From Diplonema japonicum (Eukaryota > Euglenozoa > Diplonemea > Diplonemida > Diplonemidae): 64,000 nt of DNA. Of this stretch, positions 30,508 through 41,131 are shown piece after piece (the first letter of the stretch is position 1; each line of letters begins with the position of its first letter). A program made the translations under genes and the position numbers. Under the pieces are notes generated by a model that had not been told where the DNA came from, did no database searches, and saw only the letters and a list, made by a program, of their open reading frames with translations. The DNA is taken from the NCBI GenBank assembly GCA_964019335.1, contig OZ025695.1, forward strand, positions 1 to 64,000, written 5' to 3'.

Positions 30508-33500
30508 TCAGACATTCTTCAACAAATACGCAGCAAAATTCTGCGCTTCTTGGAGCTTGAGGAGCGTCGGCTTGTCAAGAGCCTCTGTCCGAGATGGGTG
30601 CTGCAGCACACGGTAGATCAATGTCTGTGCTTTAGGTCATCAAAATAGCTCAACATACCTTTAATCTGTGACTTGCTGTCACGGTTGGTACCGAAGAGAT
30701 TGACTTCAGAACAAGTGCCTCCTCTTCAGGAGTCTCATTGATATCGTTAACCCATTCCACTACCTCTAACGGCAGGCCGGATACAAGGTTGAGGCTTCGT
30801 TCGGACCTTTTTTGTGAGCAACCACCCGCAACAGCGCTACTAAGGATATGCTTTAACCGAAGTCTCACAACCCGCGTGAGAAAGGGTAGGTACAAAGAGC
30901 TGTCAAGGACTGCGCTGCCAATTGTGTCATTTGCCCTCGAGTCATGCCCCTCAAGGTGCAACCTGCTGACCACCAAGAACAGCGTAAAACTTGTGTCACT
31001 GATGTCCAGAGATTCACAAAGCTTAGTGCCCACATCCATCATGCTACTGGTCTCCACTTTGCTCATGACGTCAGAAACAAAGTCACTCCTACCTGCTGTG
31101 TCAAATGCACTGCCTTCTAAAAGAGCCAGTGCGTCCTTTGCAAACAGCCCGTCCCAATGCAGCACAGATTTCACTGTGAACGGCTCCACAGATAGCATGT
31201 CTTCGAAAAGGCAGAGCCTTAGAAACTTCAGTAGTGTGTCGGGTTCTTTCTTAGAAACCTCCCGCCCGCCAAGTTCAAGGTACGTGTTGCAGAGCATGGC
31301 ATCATAGGGCGTGATCCGCCACCACTCTTTGCTGTAAGGCGGGATCTCTTCTTCCTCTTCGGGAAGCAGTGCCAGCAGCTGTCTCAACAGCTCACAATGC
31401 TCCTGCACCGCCGCGTGGCCTTTACCTATCTCCTTGCAGGAAGCAGCAGGGGATGCCTTCCTCATCCTACAAATATCAAACAAGGAGCCGATCGGAGTCA
31501 ACATAACAGCAGTGCACCAATAAACTGCTGGCCGCAGCCACACACCACTTGCGTCGAGGTACTGCTTTATCCTTTCTAAATCTAAGGTACTGGAGTCATG
31601 CCCTGTGTCCGTGGCCATGTGCATCCACGTGTCCGTCACACACAGTTTCTTCACCTGCCAACGTGGCCACCTTTCCTTTAGGTGCAGGAAAACGAGTAGC
31701 ATTGCAGAGTGCGCGTTAAAAGCATCACGTGACTCCCGAAGGTCGATGTACTTAGCCAGCTCAGGGAAGTCATCAAGACATTTCCCTAAGCAGGCAGCAG
31801 CTGCAACTGCAGCCGGTGAGACACTAGTCATGCTGAGGAGAGACAGGCTCTGTGAGTGGTATAACACTTAGATAGCACATACCTGAATCCATGATTGGTC
31901 CTGAGGCAAAATACTCCTGAAGTGCATCAGAGCGAGCAAATTATTAATCCACCCATCAATGAGAGCTATCTTGTAGTCCTGTGTTAAGTAAGGTCACAGT
32001 GTCAAACATACATCCGCTGCTGTTTCTTTCAGCTTCTTCTTCCCAGCGACGACAAGGAACGCACAGTGCTGCAGCCCCTCCTTTGTATGCAAGTTCAGAA
32101 GCCACTTCGGAAGTCTTTCGTCCATGGAGTCGCAAAAGGGAGCCGTCAGTAAGCGTGCCAAACTGTCTATAGAAACAAAAACATTTAGCCCACGAGGCTG
32201 CGTGCCCCATCTGTTATTCATTGTGATTTCGGATTCGATGCATACTCTAAAAGCAATTCAAGGATAGTACGGTTGCTGAGGGATAGAATATGGGCGCATC
32301 TACTCAGTGTGTCACACGAGTATTGCTGTGGTGCGGGCTTGGAGCAGTTGCGGAGCATACCAAAGGGTTGCAAATGAATTCAGATATCCTGAGATCAACC
32401 TTGACCAAGGAGACTGACTTATTAAAGAAGTTGAAGTACGAAAAGAAGACTTTCAGCGGTAGCACAGGGCTAAGGCTGATGTGGTCAGGTTGGCAGATCT
32501 CAGCAAGCACACTGCTGGGAGGTGCCAAGGGGTCATAGGGATCATCCAGGAGGGCAGTCTCTTCGAGCCACTCTTCAGAAATGTTTGGCTTGCTACTCTT
32601 TGTCTTTAGCGTAACGAACAATGTGTAGGCGTTCAGCACTGCTAGCCTGTTGATGAGGTACCTAAAAACATCGCCTTCACTTAAGTGGGGTGCATTGGGT
32701 CCCTTCAAGCGTGTGTGCTCTGTAGCTATCTCATGATCTCCCTTCACCTCGTCACATGAATCTTGCTCAATACTAGCGCCTCTCTGTTCCAATAGAGTGA
32801 GTGCCGAGCTGGTTATGTCTCTCCAGTATCTGTGGTCAAGACTGTCAGGCACGTTAATAACGCACTCTAGCACGTCCACAGGGTTGTGTATCTTGTTCAG
32901 GACATTCAACAGATCATCCAAGTCAGGTGTTCCCTGGCACAATTCAACCCAATTCTTCATCTGTGCTGTCTGCGTCTGTGTGCAATGTGTCAGTGCCACA
33001 GGCATACCTCCTCCTCCGCAGTAGGCGAATCATCGTCATCATCGACTTGCTCGAGAGTCTGTGTTAGCTGAGAGAGGAAAGCAGAAACATACCAACTGCG
33101 CCAACATCCCGTCAGAGTACAGCAACATGCAGCCATCGCTGCTGGATGTCTGGAGCAGTGAGCATTCGTACCCCACCTTAATAGCAGCAAGCCGTTTCTG
33201 CTTTGACACTTTCCACGCCTCCACAGCACCACGAAGAGGGAGGTGTACCAAGAAAACACCTGTCGCTCTATCTGGGTGGTTGCTGTTACTTAGCCACACA
33301 ACAGAAGCATCCCTGTACCCCTTCAGCATCTTGACTACAACAAACATCTTTGTGTCCATCACGGTTATCCTCCCGAGGGTGTCCGTGATTGCGACGTACC
33401 TACCCGTGATGTCCGGTACCACCTTCTCAACCTCACGCTTGTCGTCACTCCACAAGAAGCTAGGGGTCACCTTGATCGACTTCGGAAGAACAATGGGTGT

Positions 33501-34415
33501 GTTTTCCTCTTTGGCCTCCCCCCACAACGTGCTTGAGAAAGTGGTTTTCATCATGCTAAAGGCTTTCTTTGCAGCATCCTTTGCTAAGTGAGACGCTGTA
33601 GCAATTTCAAAAGTAACGTTGAAGGCAGCAACGGCCGGCTGCTTGCCTGCTGTAAGAACCCATTTCGTAGGTGCCGTCCTGAACACATCCAGAGCAGAGC
33701 CCTGTATGTTGCCCACTGGTACAACATCCTTGAGAGCATCCTCAGCATTCTCACTCCGCAGTTTGTGGATGTAGCAAGGTATACCCTCTCGCTTGTAGCT
33801 TGACAACACCGACTGTGTGCTAGGGGTGTCCTGCGCCACGGGGGACTCAGAGGAACGTATAAGGGCATCTGCCGACGTTGGCTCCAAGTGCTTAGGGTCG
33901 GCCAATTTAGCAATTGAAGGGCCGTCGATCGTCACTAAGGTCGCGGGACTCACGAGAAGCAGAAGTTCGGTGAAGGAACCATCAGCCTTAAAGCAGCTGC
34001 CTTGGATGCTCACAATGCTTTTGTTGCCCGTGCTTATCTTCTGCTTGTGGAGCAGCGCTGTCTTGTAGCTTAAGATCATCAGCACTCCATTCGACGTGCC
34101 CACTGCCAACACAGGGTCCTTTTTACTCTTACCACTTCTTACCCACTTCATTACTGTCACATTCCCTTCCTGCCCAAGCATGTTAAATCTTCTGAAAGGG
34201 TACCTTGCCTTCTCTTTCAAAACGCCCCCTGCCGTCTTTTTGCCCAGCTGCATGACCACAATGCACGACCCATTGGTGATCGCGAAGTGCTGAACCGCAT
34301 CATGACCGCTCAGTGCCGTCAATGTGCTGCCATCGCCCAGCCACTGTTTCACATCTATTGTCCTACACGACTCGGTGATGTTCTCTGTGTCATGCTTGGA
34401 CAGCCGAAAGGGCAT
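30508..34415 (-). CDS. RAB3GAP2: Rab3 GTPase-activating protein non-catalytic subunit homologue
   Basis: 1223 aa from eight exons (34415-33093, 33058-33008, 32975-32361, 32325-32246, 32210-32012, 31978-31883, 31849-30659, 30624-30508); all seven introns are 32-35 nt. The N-terminal 440 residues form a beta-propeller-like domain. Its hallmarks are VTVMKWVRSGKSKKD, a DTLGRITVMDT strand and the MLKGYRDASVVWL motif followed by LPLRGAVEAWKV, all characteristic of the RAB3GAP2 N-terminal domain. The remainder is helical and divergent. With the catalytic subunit RAB3GAP1 (not in this window) it forms the complex that acts as a GEF for Rab18 and in autophagy/ER organisation. The start follows CAGCAG by 4 nt. 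Confidence 0.85.
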
Positions 34416-34481
34416 TTTCCTGCTGTGTTATAATAAATTGACGAACAAATCTCGCAAGGCATCACTGTGTTCTAGTACAAA

Positions 34482-35811
34482 TCAAGGTCCTGGGGAGCCC
34501 ACAGGGGTGCGTGGTGACCCCACTTGTCCGTCACTCGCTTCTGCAGGCTCGGTGGGGCTGGGGTCTGCGGGAGATACAGGATCTGACGGGTGGGAAACAG
34601 GGTCAGATCGAGATGAACCACCCACCTTGCTCTCGTCCACTGAACGTGGCTTCTTCTCCGAAGTCACAGAAGCTTTTGTGGCCGTTGGCCTCGGTGGGTC
34701 GTTCCCAACGGACCCTAGCTCCCTCAACGCTGACACATCTAGGTTCAAGGATGTTGTACCTATTGCAGTTCATAAAGCTTACTTTCATACCATCTTCCCA
34801 ATCAACATGAAATGTCCCGTCGGGGCACACCTGGCGCACTTTGGCGGGGTACCACATGTCATGAAACCACGCCTCCACCATGGCGCCGATAAAGAACTTT
34901 GAATTCGTGACCAAGGTCCCTCCCCGTTGTGCGCCTCTGTACGCTTTCTGCAGGGCAATATCTTTATCGGTGCAGCCAATACTAAAGTTTTCGTAGAGAT
35001 CAAACTTATGTGACACGCTCAGCACAGGGTGCACCGCTCGTTTTCCCAACCTTTTTCTGAGGCCTTCTCGCAGTCTGCGCAATAGATCCCCATAGTTCTG
35101 GAAAGGCAAGGCATCGATGTTCTCCATCAGCGAGTGGCACAGGGCACCTGCACTTGCGACATCAGACGATGTTTCGTTGGTGCCTTCCGTACAGATGAGC
35201 ATAAGGTGGCCACACAACATATCTCTTGCATTCCTGCCCTGCTGCCATCTGTAGCTTTTTGCCCCTAAAGACACCTTCCAAGGCAAATCGGTCACTGCGC
35301 ACCCATATGCAGTGTCGAACAGCATCACAACACGCGACCCTACAGGGCTTTTGCTGAGAATACGCAAAAGGTCCGAATTCCTTACTAACCCGTCTGTAAG
35401 GTAGTCACACGGCATCAGGCAGTGGTAGGAACCACCAGCGCGAGTCGCGTGACCGCTGAAGTGTAGAAACGCAGACTGTCCAGGAGCCAAGCCCTGTACT
35501 AGCCACTGAATCGCAACGAGGATATTCTGGCGCGTTGGCATCATGTCTCCCTTGTGGTCATCTGTGAGCACCCTGAAGCCCTGCTGAGGTGTGAAACCTC
35601 GTCTCCTTAGGAATCTCATCATATTGTGCACATCAATATTCGGGCTCGACAGCTCATGCTTGGTGTCGTAGTAATTTATCCCTATGCCAACGGCCTTGAA
35701 CGCACCCTCAATGGGCGCAGCAGGCTTCGCGTCAGCTTCGTAGTACTGGCTGCAGTACCCATGTTTTGTTGTTACGTTTGGCAGAGGCTCATTGCTCTGT
35801 ACACACCCCAT
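34482..35811 (-). CDS. Metacaspase-family pseudoprotease with N-terminal MGC acylation motif and Tudor-like segment
   Basis: 432 aa from two exons (35811-34791 and 34759-34482) split by a 31-nt intron. The caspase-like fold is clear: GIGINYYDTKHEL, a VLTDDHKGDMMPTRQNI block, LHFSGHATRAGG with the catalytic His121, and LMLICTEGTNE. The cysteine motif DSCHSG is replaced by DTAYGC (aa 166-171), so Ala168 stands where the nucleophile should be. The N-terminus MGCVQS fits N-myristoylation at Gly2 and palmitoylation at Cys3, as in the membrane-bound inactive metacaspase of trypanosomes. After the p10-like part comes a Tudor/Agenet-like stretch (VEAWFHDMWYPAKVRQV), then a Ser/Pro-rich tail. It is probably a scaffold or regulator, not a protease. 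Confidence 0.88.
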
Positions 35812-35854
35812 GCCCTGAAGTGAAAGGTGAGGCGGAAGGCAATGCAATTACTGC

Positions 35855-36277
35855 CTACACGTCAACAGTGCGTAAAGCATCAAAGTAAGCTGCCTGCGGA
35901 AGGGGCTTCCTGTATGTCTCGTAGTAATAAGAAGCAGCGCAGCGCAGATGGAGCTTGTGTTTGTCGATTTCAAGCTGCTCATGGTCGTGGGGGAGGGACT
36001 TGTTGCACCACCAACATATCTTTCTATCGAAAGGTTTTTTGGCTGGCTGGGATTGGGGTTGAGTGGAGTCGTGTATATGGAAAGGGAACACTTGCTTGTC
36101 TTTTCTTATTTGGTGCCCCTGCTCATAGCTATACTGGCGTGCTGGATCTGCTGGTGTTTTTGTTGCCTTTCCCTTTCTGTCTTCCTTCCAGCCACTTGGC
36201 GGTTTCCAACCTCTGCCAGCTGACAGCGCCAAGGCAGGGAGGCCGTCATTGTTAAACAGCCCCCGGTATTCAGCCAT
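35855..36277 (-). CDS. Small LIM-like zinc-binding protein
   Basis: 140 aa, no intron. The only clear motif is CWWCNKSLPHDHEQLEIDKH followed by KLHLRC, i.e. CxxC then about 17 residues, His, and a final Cys, as in one half of a LIM domain. The rest is Pro/Lys-rich and probably unstructured. ATG directly follows CCATACAG. Only 36 bp separate it from the PPR gene and 43 bp from the metacaspase homologue. Function unknown; a protein-binding zinc module is the likeliest reading. Confidence 0.6.
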   Translation of the reverse strand: MAEYRGLFNNDGLPALALSAGRGWKPPSGWKEDRKGKATKTPADPARQYSYEQGHQIRKDKQVFPFHIHDSTQPQSQPAKKPFDRKICWWCNKSLPHDHEQLEIDKHKLHLRCAASYYYETYRKPLPQAAYFDALRTVDV

Positions 36278-36313
36278 CTGTATGGTAGTGCTTGCCAGTA
36301 AGTAAAAGAAGCA

Positions 36314-37330
36314 TTACTGATCGCTACGACTAAGCTTTCTTGAAAGCTGCTCGTACTCAAAGCGCAGAGCTGGTAGGGGTCTCAGCCCTTCCGCTCTCAT
36401 ACGCATCAAAAGGTCTTCCGCACCTCTTTTGTCACCACAAATATTGTATATCTCCATCATTTTAACATACAACAGTTGCGAAGTAGCAGCGAGGTGCTCT
36501 GCTCTGTTGAAAAGGGCTTCTGCTTTCTGCACTTTGTCCGCAGTGTGCATCGAAGACAGTGCTATTGCTTTGATCAGAGTACCAAAGTCGGTAGCCGTGG
36601 GCGCAATGTTGCTGTCGTGCATAACTGAGAAGGTACGCAGGGAGCCCTCATAGTCACCAGCGTTCTTGTAAACACCGCAGAGAGAGCCATAAGATGAGCG
36701 CAGTGGCTTGATCCCTTTCCGTACCATGAGATCGAAAACCTTCTCTGCCTGCTTTGTGTCCGCACCACAAGCATAAATCAACGAGTTGTATGACCTGACG
36801 TCAGGTTTCAACCCGTCCGCTTTCATCATTCGCAGCACGTCAGCAGCCTGTTCGAGGGTGCCCCTTTTCAGTGCTGTGTTGTAGTGTGTGACTGACCTCA
36901 CTGCGCCCTGTTTCTTCATTTCATGTAGCACCTTCAGCACACCATCAGGTGATGCCACCTCTAGCAGCGACTGATAGCACGATGCGGAGGGCTTCATCCT
37001 CTCCGCCTTCATTGAGCTGAGCTGCTTCTTCAAGGCAGGAATGTCGCCAAGCTTCGCATATAGACCGACCAATAAATACTGAGTCACCTTGTTGCTGAGC
37101 ATCTTTTTCTCCATTTCCAACTGCACGCCCTTTGCTAACTGCAAGTGTTTATTCTCAGTTAGAAAGCTCAACACGGCATTGTACTCCTCAGCGCCTAGTT
37201 TATAGCCCTGCGCCTCCAGAGCAGGGAGCTCGCGGAGCAGATTAGTGGAAACACTAAATATGTTCTTATCATTCCCCTTTCGCGCTGTACGCATCACCTC
37301 CTTCAACCTCTTTAATGCGTCATGCTTCAT
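36314..37330 (-). CDS. Pentatricopeptide repeat protein
   Basis: 338 aa, no intron. At least four 35-residue PPR motifs are visible, e.g. VTHYNTALKRGTLEQAADVL, MMKADGLKPDVRSYNSLIYA, MVRKGIKPLRSSYGSLCGVY and MRAEGLRPLPALRFEYEQL. PPR proteins bind single-stranded RNA, usually in mitochondria or plastids, for processing or translation. The N-terminus (MKHDALKRLKEVMRTARKG) is basic and helical and could be a mitochondrial presequence. Length is short for the family. A 427-bp spacer without other features lies before it. Confidence 0.88.
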   Translation of the reverse strand: MKHDALKRLKEVMRTARKGNDKNIFSVSTNLLRELPALEAQGYKLGAEEYNAVLSFLTENKHLQLAKGVQLEMEKKMLSNKVTQYLLVGLYAKLGDIPALKKQLSSMKAERMKPSASCYQSLLEVASPDGVLKVLHEMKKQGAVRSVTHYNTALKRGTLEQAADVLRMMKADGLKPDVRSYNSLIYACGADTKQAEKVFDLMVRKGIKPLRSSYGSLCGVYKNAGDYEGSLRTFSVMHDSNIAPTATDFGTLIKAIALSSMHTADKVQKAEALFNRAEHLAATSQLLYVKMMEIYNICGDKRGAEDLLMRMRAEGLRPLPALRFEYEQLSRKLSRSDQ

Positions 37331-37757
37331 CGTGCTATTTCATATTACTGATTAAATATTAGCCATGTGGGACGAGCGACGACAGTTAACAAAACGAATA
37401 CATAAAACTCAGAATCCAAAGCACACAAGAAACTGGGCAGAATTGGGGTGGTGGTTACCCTTTAGCCGAGGTACGTGAGAACCTTTGTTCTAAAATCAAT
37501 TTCGTAAACTTTAATTCCTCTGGCCCTTTGTTAATGTGGGTTCTGAGATACTAATGCCTTAGATATGCTAGGGTAAGGCTTCGTTTGATATGTCGCTTCA
37601 ATAAGTATGAACGGCATCGCGCAGCCCTGCGAGACATATCATCTGATTCGGTTCTTCAATTCGTGGAGGCGGTGTCTTTGCCGCCAGAAACAACATAACA
37701 GAACATGAACGGGTTCCATTCTATATCTATTGTGCGAGAGGAGCTGACAGCTGTCCA

Positions 37758-39577
37758 TCACTCAGCCTCTGCTAGGTTCAGGCTGAGGTTGTTGCTTTCG
37801 ACATCGTCATCGATGAGGGCAGCGGTGCTCAGCTCGATATCCGTGTTGAGGGGCTGCTCTTTGGAGTACTTGACTGCTACGGACACCATCACCATGAGAA
37901 AGGCTTCTGTGAAGAGGGTGATGTACTGATGCTCATCCGTGATCTTCAAGATCACAAACAAGTGCAGCACAGTGCCCAGCGAAACCTGGAATGAAAATGA
38001 AACACATTTAGCATATGCACACCATAAGCATGAACATCCCATTGCTCATCGAAAGCATCGAGCTCGGTGACTCGATGAAAATGTACTCCAACCCGCTGGC
38101 CACAGCAAGCAGCTCTGACAACGCGATCAATGGGAAGGCCGGCACCTGCAGCCACACCTGTAGTTTGCTACCATCTTGCAGCCCGCCATACCGAAAGTGG
38201 GCTCGTCGTGGTGTAAGCCTCGTCCTTCCAAGTCCCATTAGAATTTATCACCTACAAAAAGGTTTAATTAACACAATCGCTAAAGGCATACCAGCTGCAG
38301 AACTGCAACGTATACTGCAGCCACTGCTAGCAGTACAAACCCAACAGGGATCCTCTTCTGTGGTTGCAGTGCAACTCTTTTTTCAATAAGCCTCTTGAAC
38401 ACCCACCACTCAAGGAGCGGAACCATTAAAACAAGCAGCGCAGGGGTCGAGCACTGTAAATGCTTCGCCTCCATCCAGTTAGGTCTGTCCATGATCTCGG
38501 CCTGTGCAGGTCTTGTACTATGCGATCACATACCTGTTCGTCAAGCGTGCTCAGGACCGTGTTGCGTGTTAGCCAGAAGCATGGGTACGTGCATGCCAAG
38601 TATATGACAATGCTCCTAAAGCCCCTCATGTCACGAGCCGTTTCTTTGTGCTCTTCAGAGCTAATCGAATGTCTCAGCCACGTCCCTTGCGTGCTGCTCG
38701 ATTCGTCAGAAGATTCTGCTTTCTTTTCGTATGCAAGAGTGCTCTTGATAGCACTGATCAGCCCCCTTTTAGGCTGGTGTACAACGAACCTCCACCTGAT
38801 AACCATGAAAAGAGCAGCACTAGCTAAGTACGAGCAGAAGGGCAGCAGGAAAGATGCCCAGTAGGAGGTTCCTTCGGACGACTCGGGGGCGCTCGAGGGT
38901 GTCACGTCGAACCTGTTAAGCATAGGAGCGCAAAGGATGCCAGTGAAGGCCCCGATGGACACGATCCAATAATACCACCTGTAAGCAGGGCCATATAGGT
39001 GTAAGTTGCTGGTGCCTATCTGATCACCAAAGAATGGGGCTAAAGAGGACTTCAACCCGCCAATACCGATGCCAGACAGGGCCAGGCCAATAATGAACCC
39101 TGGGACGGCAAAGCCGGGGGAAGGGTCATCGGGGTATTCTTTCCAGCTGAATGGGAGTGCTGACAGAAATAAGATCAAAAGCCCAATCATGCAGAAAATC
39201 GCAGAGTAGGTGATTGTGGTGGACCGCCCTAGTCGGCTGTCGCTGAGGTACCCACCGAACATGGAGCTGAGGAAGACATAAGCGACGAATGCTGTCGCTA
39301 TCACGTCACCCGACTTCTCAGAGAGATTGAACATCACGTCGCCATATTTCGGAAGCACAACAGTCGCCGAGTGATACGACAGCCTCTCGCACAAAGTTAA
39401 GCACAGCAGGAACCTTGCTGGTGGGGGAAGGTGCACGCTGCTTGTTTCAGGATCTAATGTGTCCTGTGCACCACCATCACGGATCTCAAAGTTCTCTTCA
39501 CCGTCGACACTGGCGGGCTCCAGATCTTCCACTTGCTCCTCGAAATCACCATCAGGGACAAGGGGTGAGGAGCTCAT
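37758..39577 (-). CDS. Proton-coupled peptide/nitrate transporter (POT/PTR2, SLC15 family)
   Basis: 558 aa from five exons (39577-38534, 38501-38292, 38251-38192, 38157-38023, 37985-37758); introns are 32, 40, 34, 37 nt. After an acidic 50-aa cytosolic tail come about 12 hydrophobic segments. Family signs: LCERLSYHSATVVLP (the E-R-x-S/A-Y/F start), FGGYLSDSRLGR, GIGIGGLKSSLAPFFGDQ, and the C-terminal VWLQVPAFPLIALSELLAV with GLEYIFIESPSSM, matching the PTR2 Q-x-P-Y ... GE ... GLEF block. The ERxxY proton-coupling motif keeps E, R and a Tyr two residues after the Leu-Ser. The exon carrying the GTWKDEAYTT loop is only 60 nt. CATCACAG lies 6 nt before ATG. Confidence 0.88.
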
Positions 39578-39807
39578 GTCACCCTGTGATGTAAATAAAG
39601 AAGGAAAAGCTGTAATAAGCAATGCAAATAACAAAATTGGATGTGGGGTCGATTCTTAAAAGTGTACAAATCGGTTTTTAATTGCGGTCTTTCAAATTGG
39701 AAAGAAGCTTGAGATGCGGTCCCACGTAAGAAGGGAATCGCACACACCTCTTTGGTAACCAATCTTGATTTGTACCAATTGAATTAAAAGAAATACCCAC
39801 TATTATC

Positions 39808-41067
39808 TTAACTGCAACAGCTGGTCACGTTTAGGTAATTCAACGCGTTTGCCAATGTGTTGGTTAACTGCTGGATGGGCACGTGTACGGACTTCTCAAG
39901 GTAGGCACTGCCATCTTTTCCTTCGCTTATGTGATAGTACCTGATGTTCCAACTTCGTGCTGCGTTCACGTACACAAGCCTCCTGGGGTAGTCCAGCCAG
40001 CACTCGATGAATACAGACCGCTCCCTCATTAAGGTGAGCCACGTGTTCCCCCCGCCGTGCGACGAGATGAAGATATCAGCACCCGCTGCATGCTTCAACT
40101 GCTCTGCCAACGGGATGTCCTCAAAGCTCACCTGCTTCGCCATGATCTTCAGCTCTCTCAAGGCACCCATCACCTGCTGTGGGTTGGTGATCGTCCGCAA
40201 GCCCTGATTGCGCCCCTTCTGCCGTATCACCAGTAGCGCGTTCCGCGTCCCCCCGCAGGCTCTAGGGCTCTGTGTGATTCCGAACTTCAGACGAAGCGCG
40301 TTCGTGAACAACCTTTTGGCGTTAGCTGGAACGGACAGCGGCGACACGATGCCAATGAGACCTTTTTTATAGCACATCATGTCACCTGTGTTTTCCTTAT
40401 AGGGCCTCCGCAGCTTTCGGACTTTCGAGGGGTGTGGTGCCACAACAGACCACAGGCCCCAGTAGTGGGAATCCGAGTAGCCTTCCCTTGCAGCGTGAGG
40501 GTGGTGAGGGTCCGACCAATTTGAAGGCGACCCAAAGAAGTCGGACATGGAGTAGTGCAGCCTAACCTCGCGTGGCATTGAAGATGCGTGGTTGTAGAGC
40601 CACATGTCGGAGAGTGGAAAGTCATGCTGCTGCTGTAGATACCATGCTGCAAGGATGCAAAGGTATAGATGGTAGCCGTACAGCTGCCAACAGGACACAA
40701 CATGAACAGGTGTGCTGGACATCTCCAACATCTTGTGTTCCTCACGCAAGTGCACGGCCTCGTACCCTACCCTGATTCTGCTTCTCAGATCATTGCAAAG
40801 CCTCAGTTTCCCCTCACTGCTCTGCTCATCCAAAAACATCAACGCCCCTCCTTTAACACAAAGATTCTGCGCCGTGTAGTAGCACAACGGGGACTTCTTG
40901 TCGTTCGACGCCCTTGTCACAGTAGTTTTGAACCCGTCGGGCCTCTTCTCCTCGTGGTGTTCTATTGCCAACGTCTTGGTATCATCGTTGCCGCTTCGCC
41001 ATAAGTCGTCGAACCGACCAGTTGTGTTCACGCAAGCGGCAACCAAAGGCAGCACCAATATGCGCAT
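39808..41067 (-). CDS. GT61-type glycosyltransferase (DUF563)
   Basis: 419 aa from the ATG at 41067 (GTGACAG 5 nt upstream); single exon. The N-terminus MRILVLPLVAACVNTTG is a signal peptide or anchor, placing the enzyme in the secretory pathway. The C-terminal 200 residues have the GT61 features: an RLFTNALRLKFGI segment, LLVIRQKGRNQGLRTITN, a SFEDIPLAEQLKHAAGADIF stretch and SSHGGGNTWLTLM, the counterpart of the family's HGAGLxN motif. GT61 enzymes add xylose, arabinose or GlcNAc to glycans or proteins (EOGT, XYLT). The acceptor here is unknown. Confidence 0.82.
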   Translation of the reverse strand: MRILVLPLVAACVNTTGRFDDLWRSGNDDTKTLAIEHHEEKRPDGFKTTVTRASNDKKSPLCYYTAQNLCVKGGALMFLDEQSSEGKLRLCNDLRSRIRVGYEAVHLREEHKMLEMSSTPVHVVSCWQLYGYHLYLCILAAWYLQQQHDFPLSDMWLYNHASSMPREVRLHYSMSDFFGSPSNWSDPHHPHAAREGYSDSHYWGLWSVVAPHPSKVRKLRRPYKENTGDMMCYKKGLIGIVSPLSVPANAKRLFTNALRLKFGITQSPRACGGTRNALLVIRQKGRNQGLRTITNPQQVMGALRELKIMAKQVSFEDIPLAEQLKHAAGADIFISSHGGGNTWLTLMRERSVFIECWLDYPRRLVYVNAARSWNIRYYHISEGKDGSAYLEKSVHVPIQQLTNTLANALNYLNVTSCCS

Positions 41068-41131
41068 ATTTCCTGTCACGTGGCATGGTTTGCAGTTTCA
41101 AACAGCTCAAATACTCGTCTATCTATGTTAA

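Noticed and set aside
34603-34790. Unspliced read-through of the metacaspase homologue to a stop at 34603
   Set aside because: A GTATG...TAG intron of 31 nt is present and, when removed, opens an 88-codon Ser/Pro-rich tail ending at 34482; the protein-like composition favours splicing.
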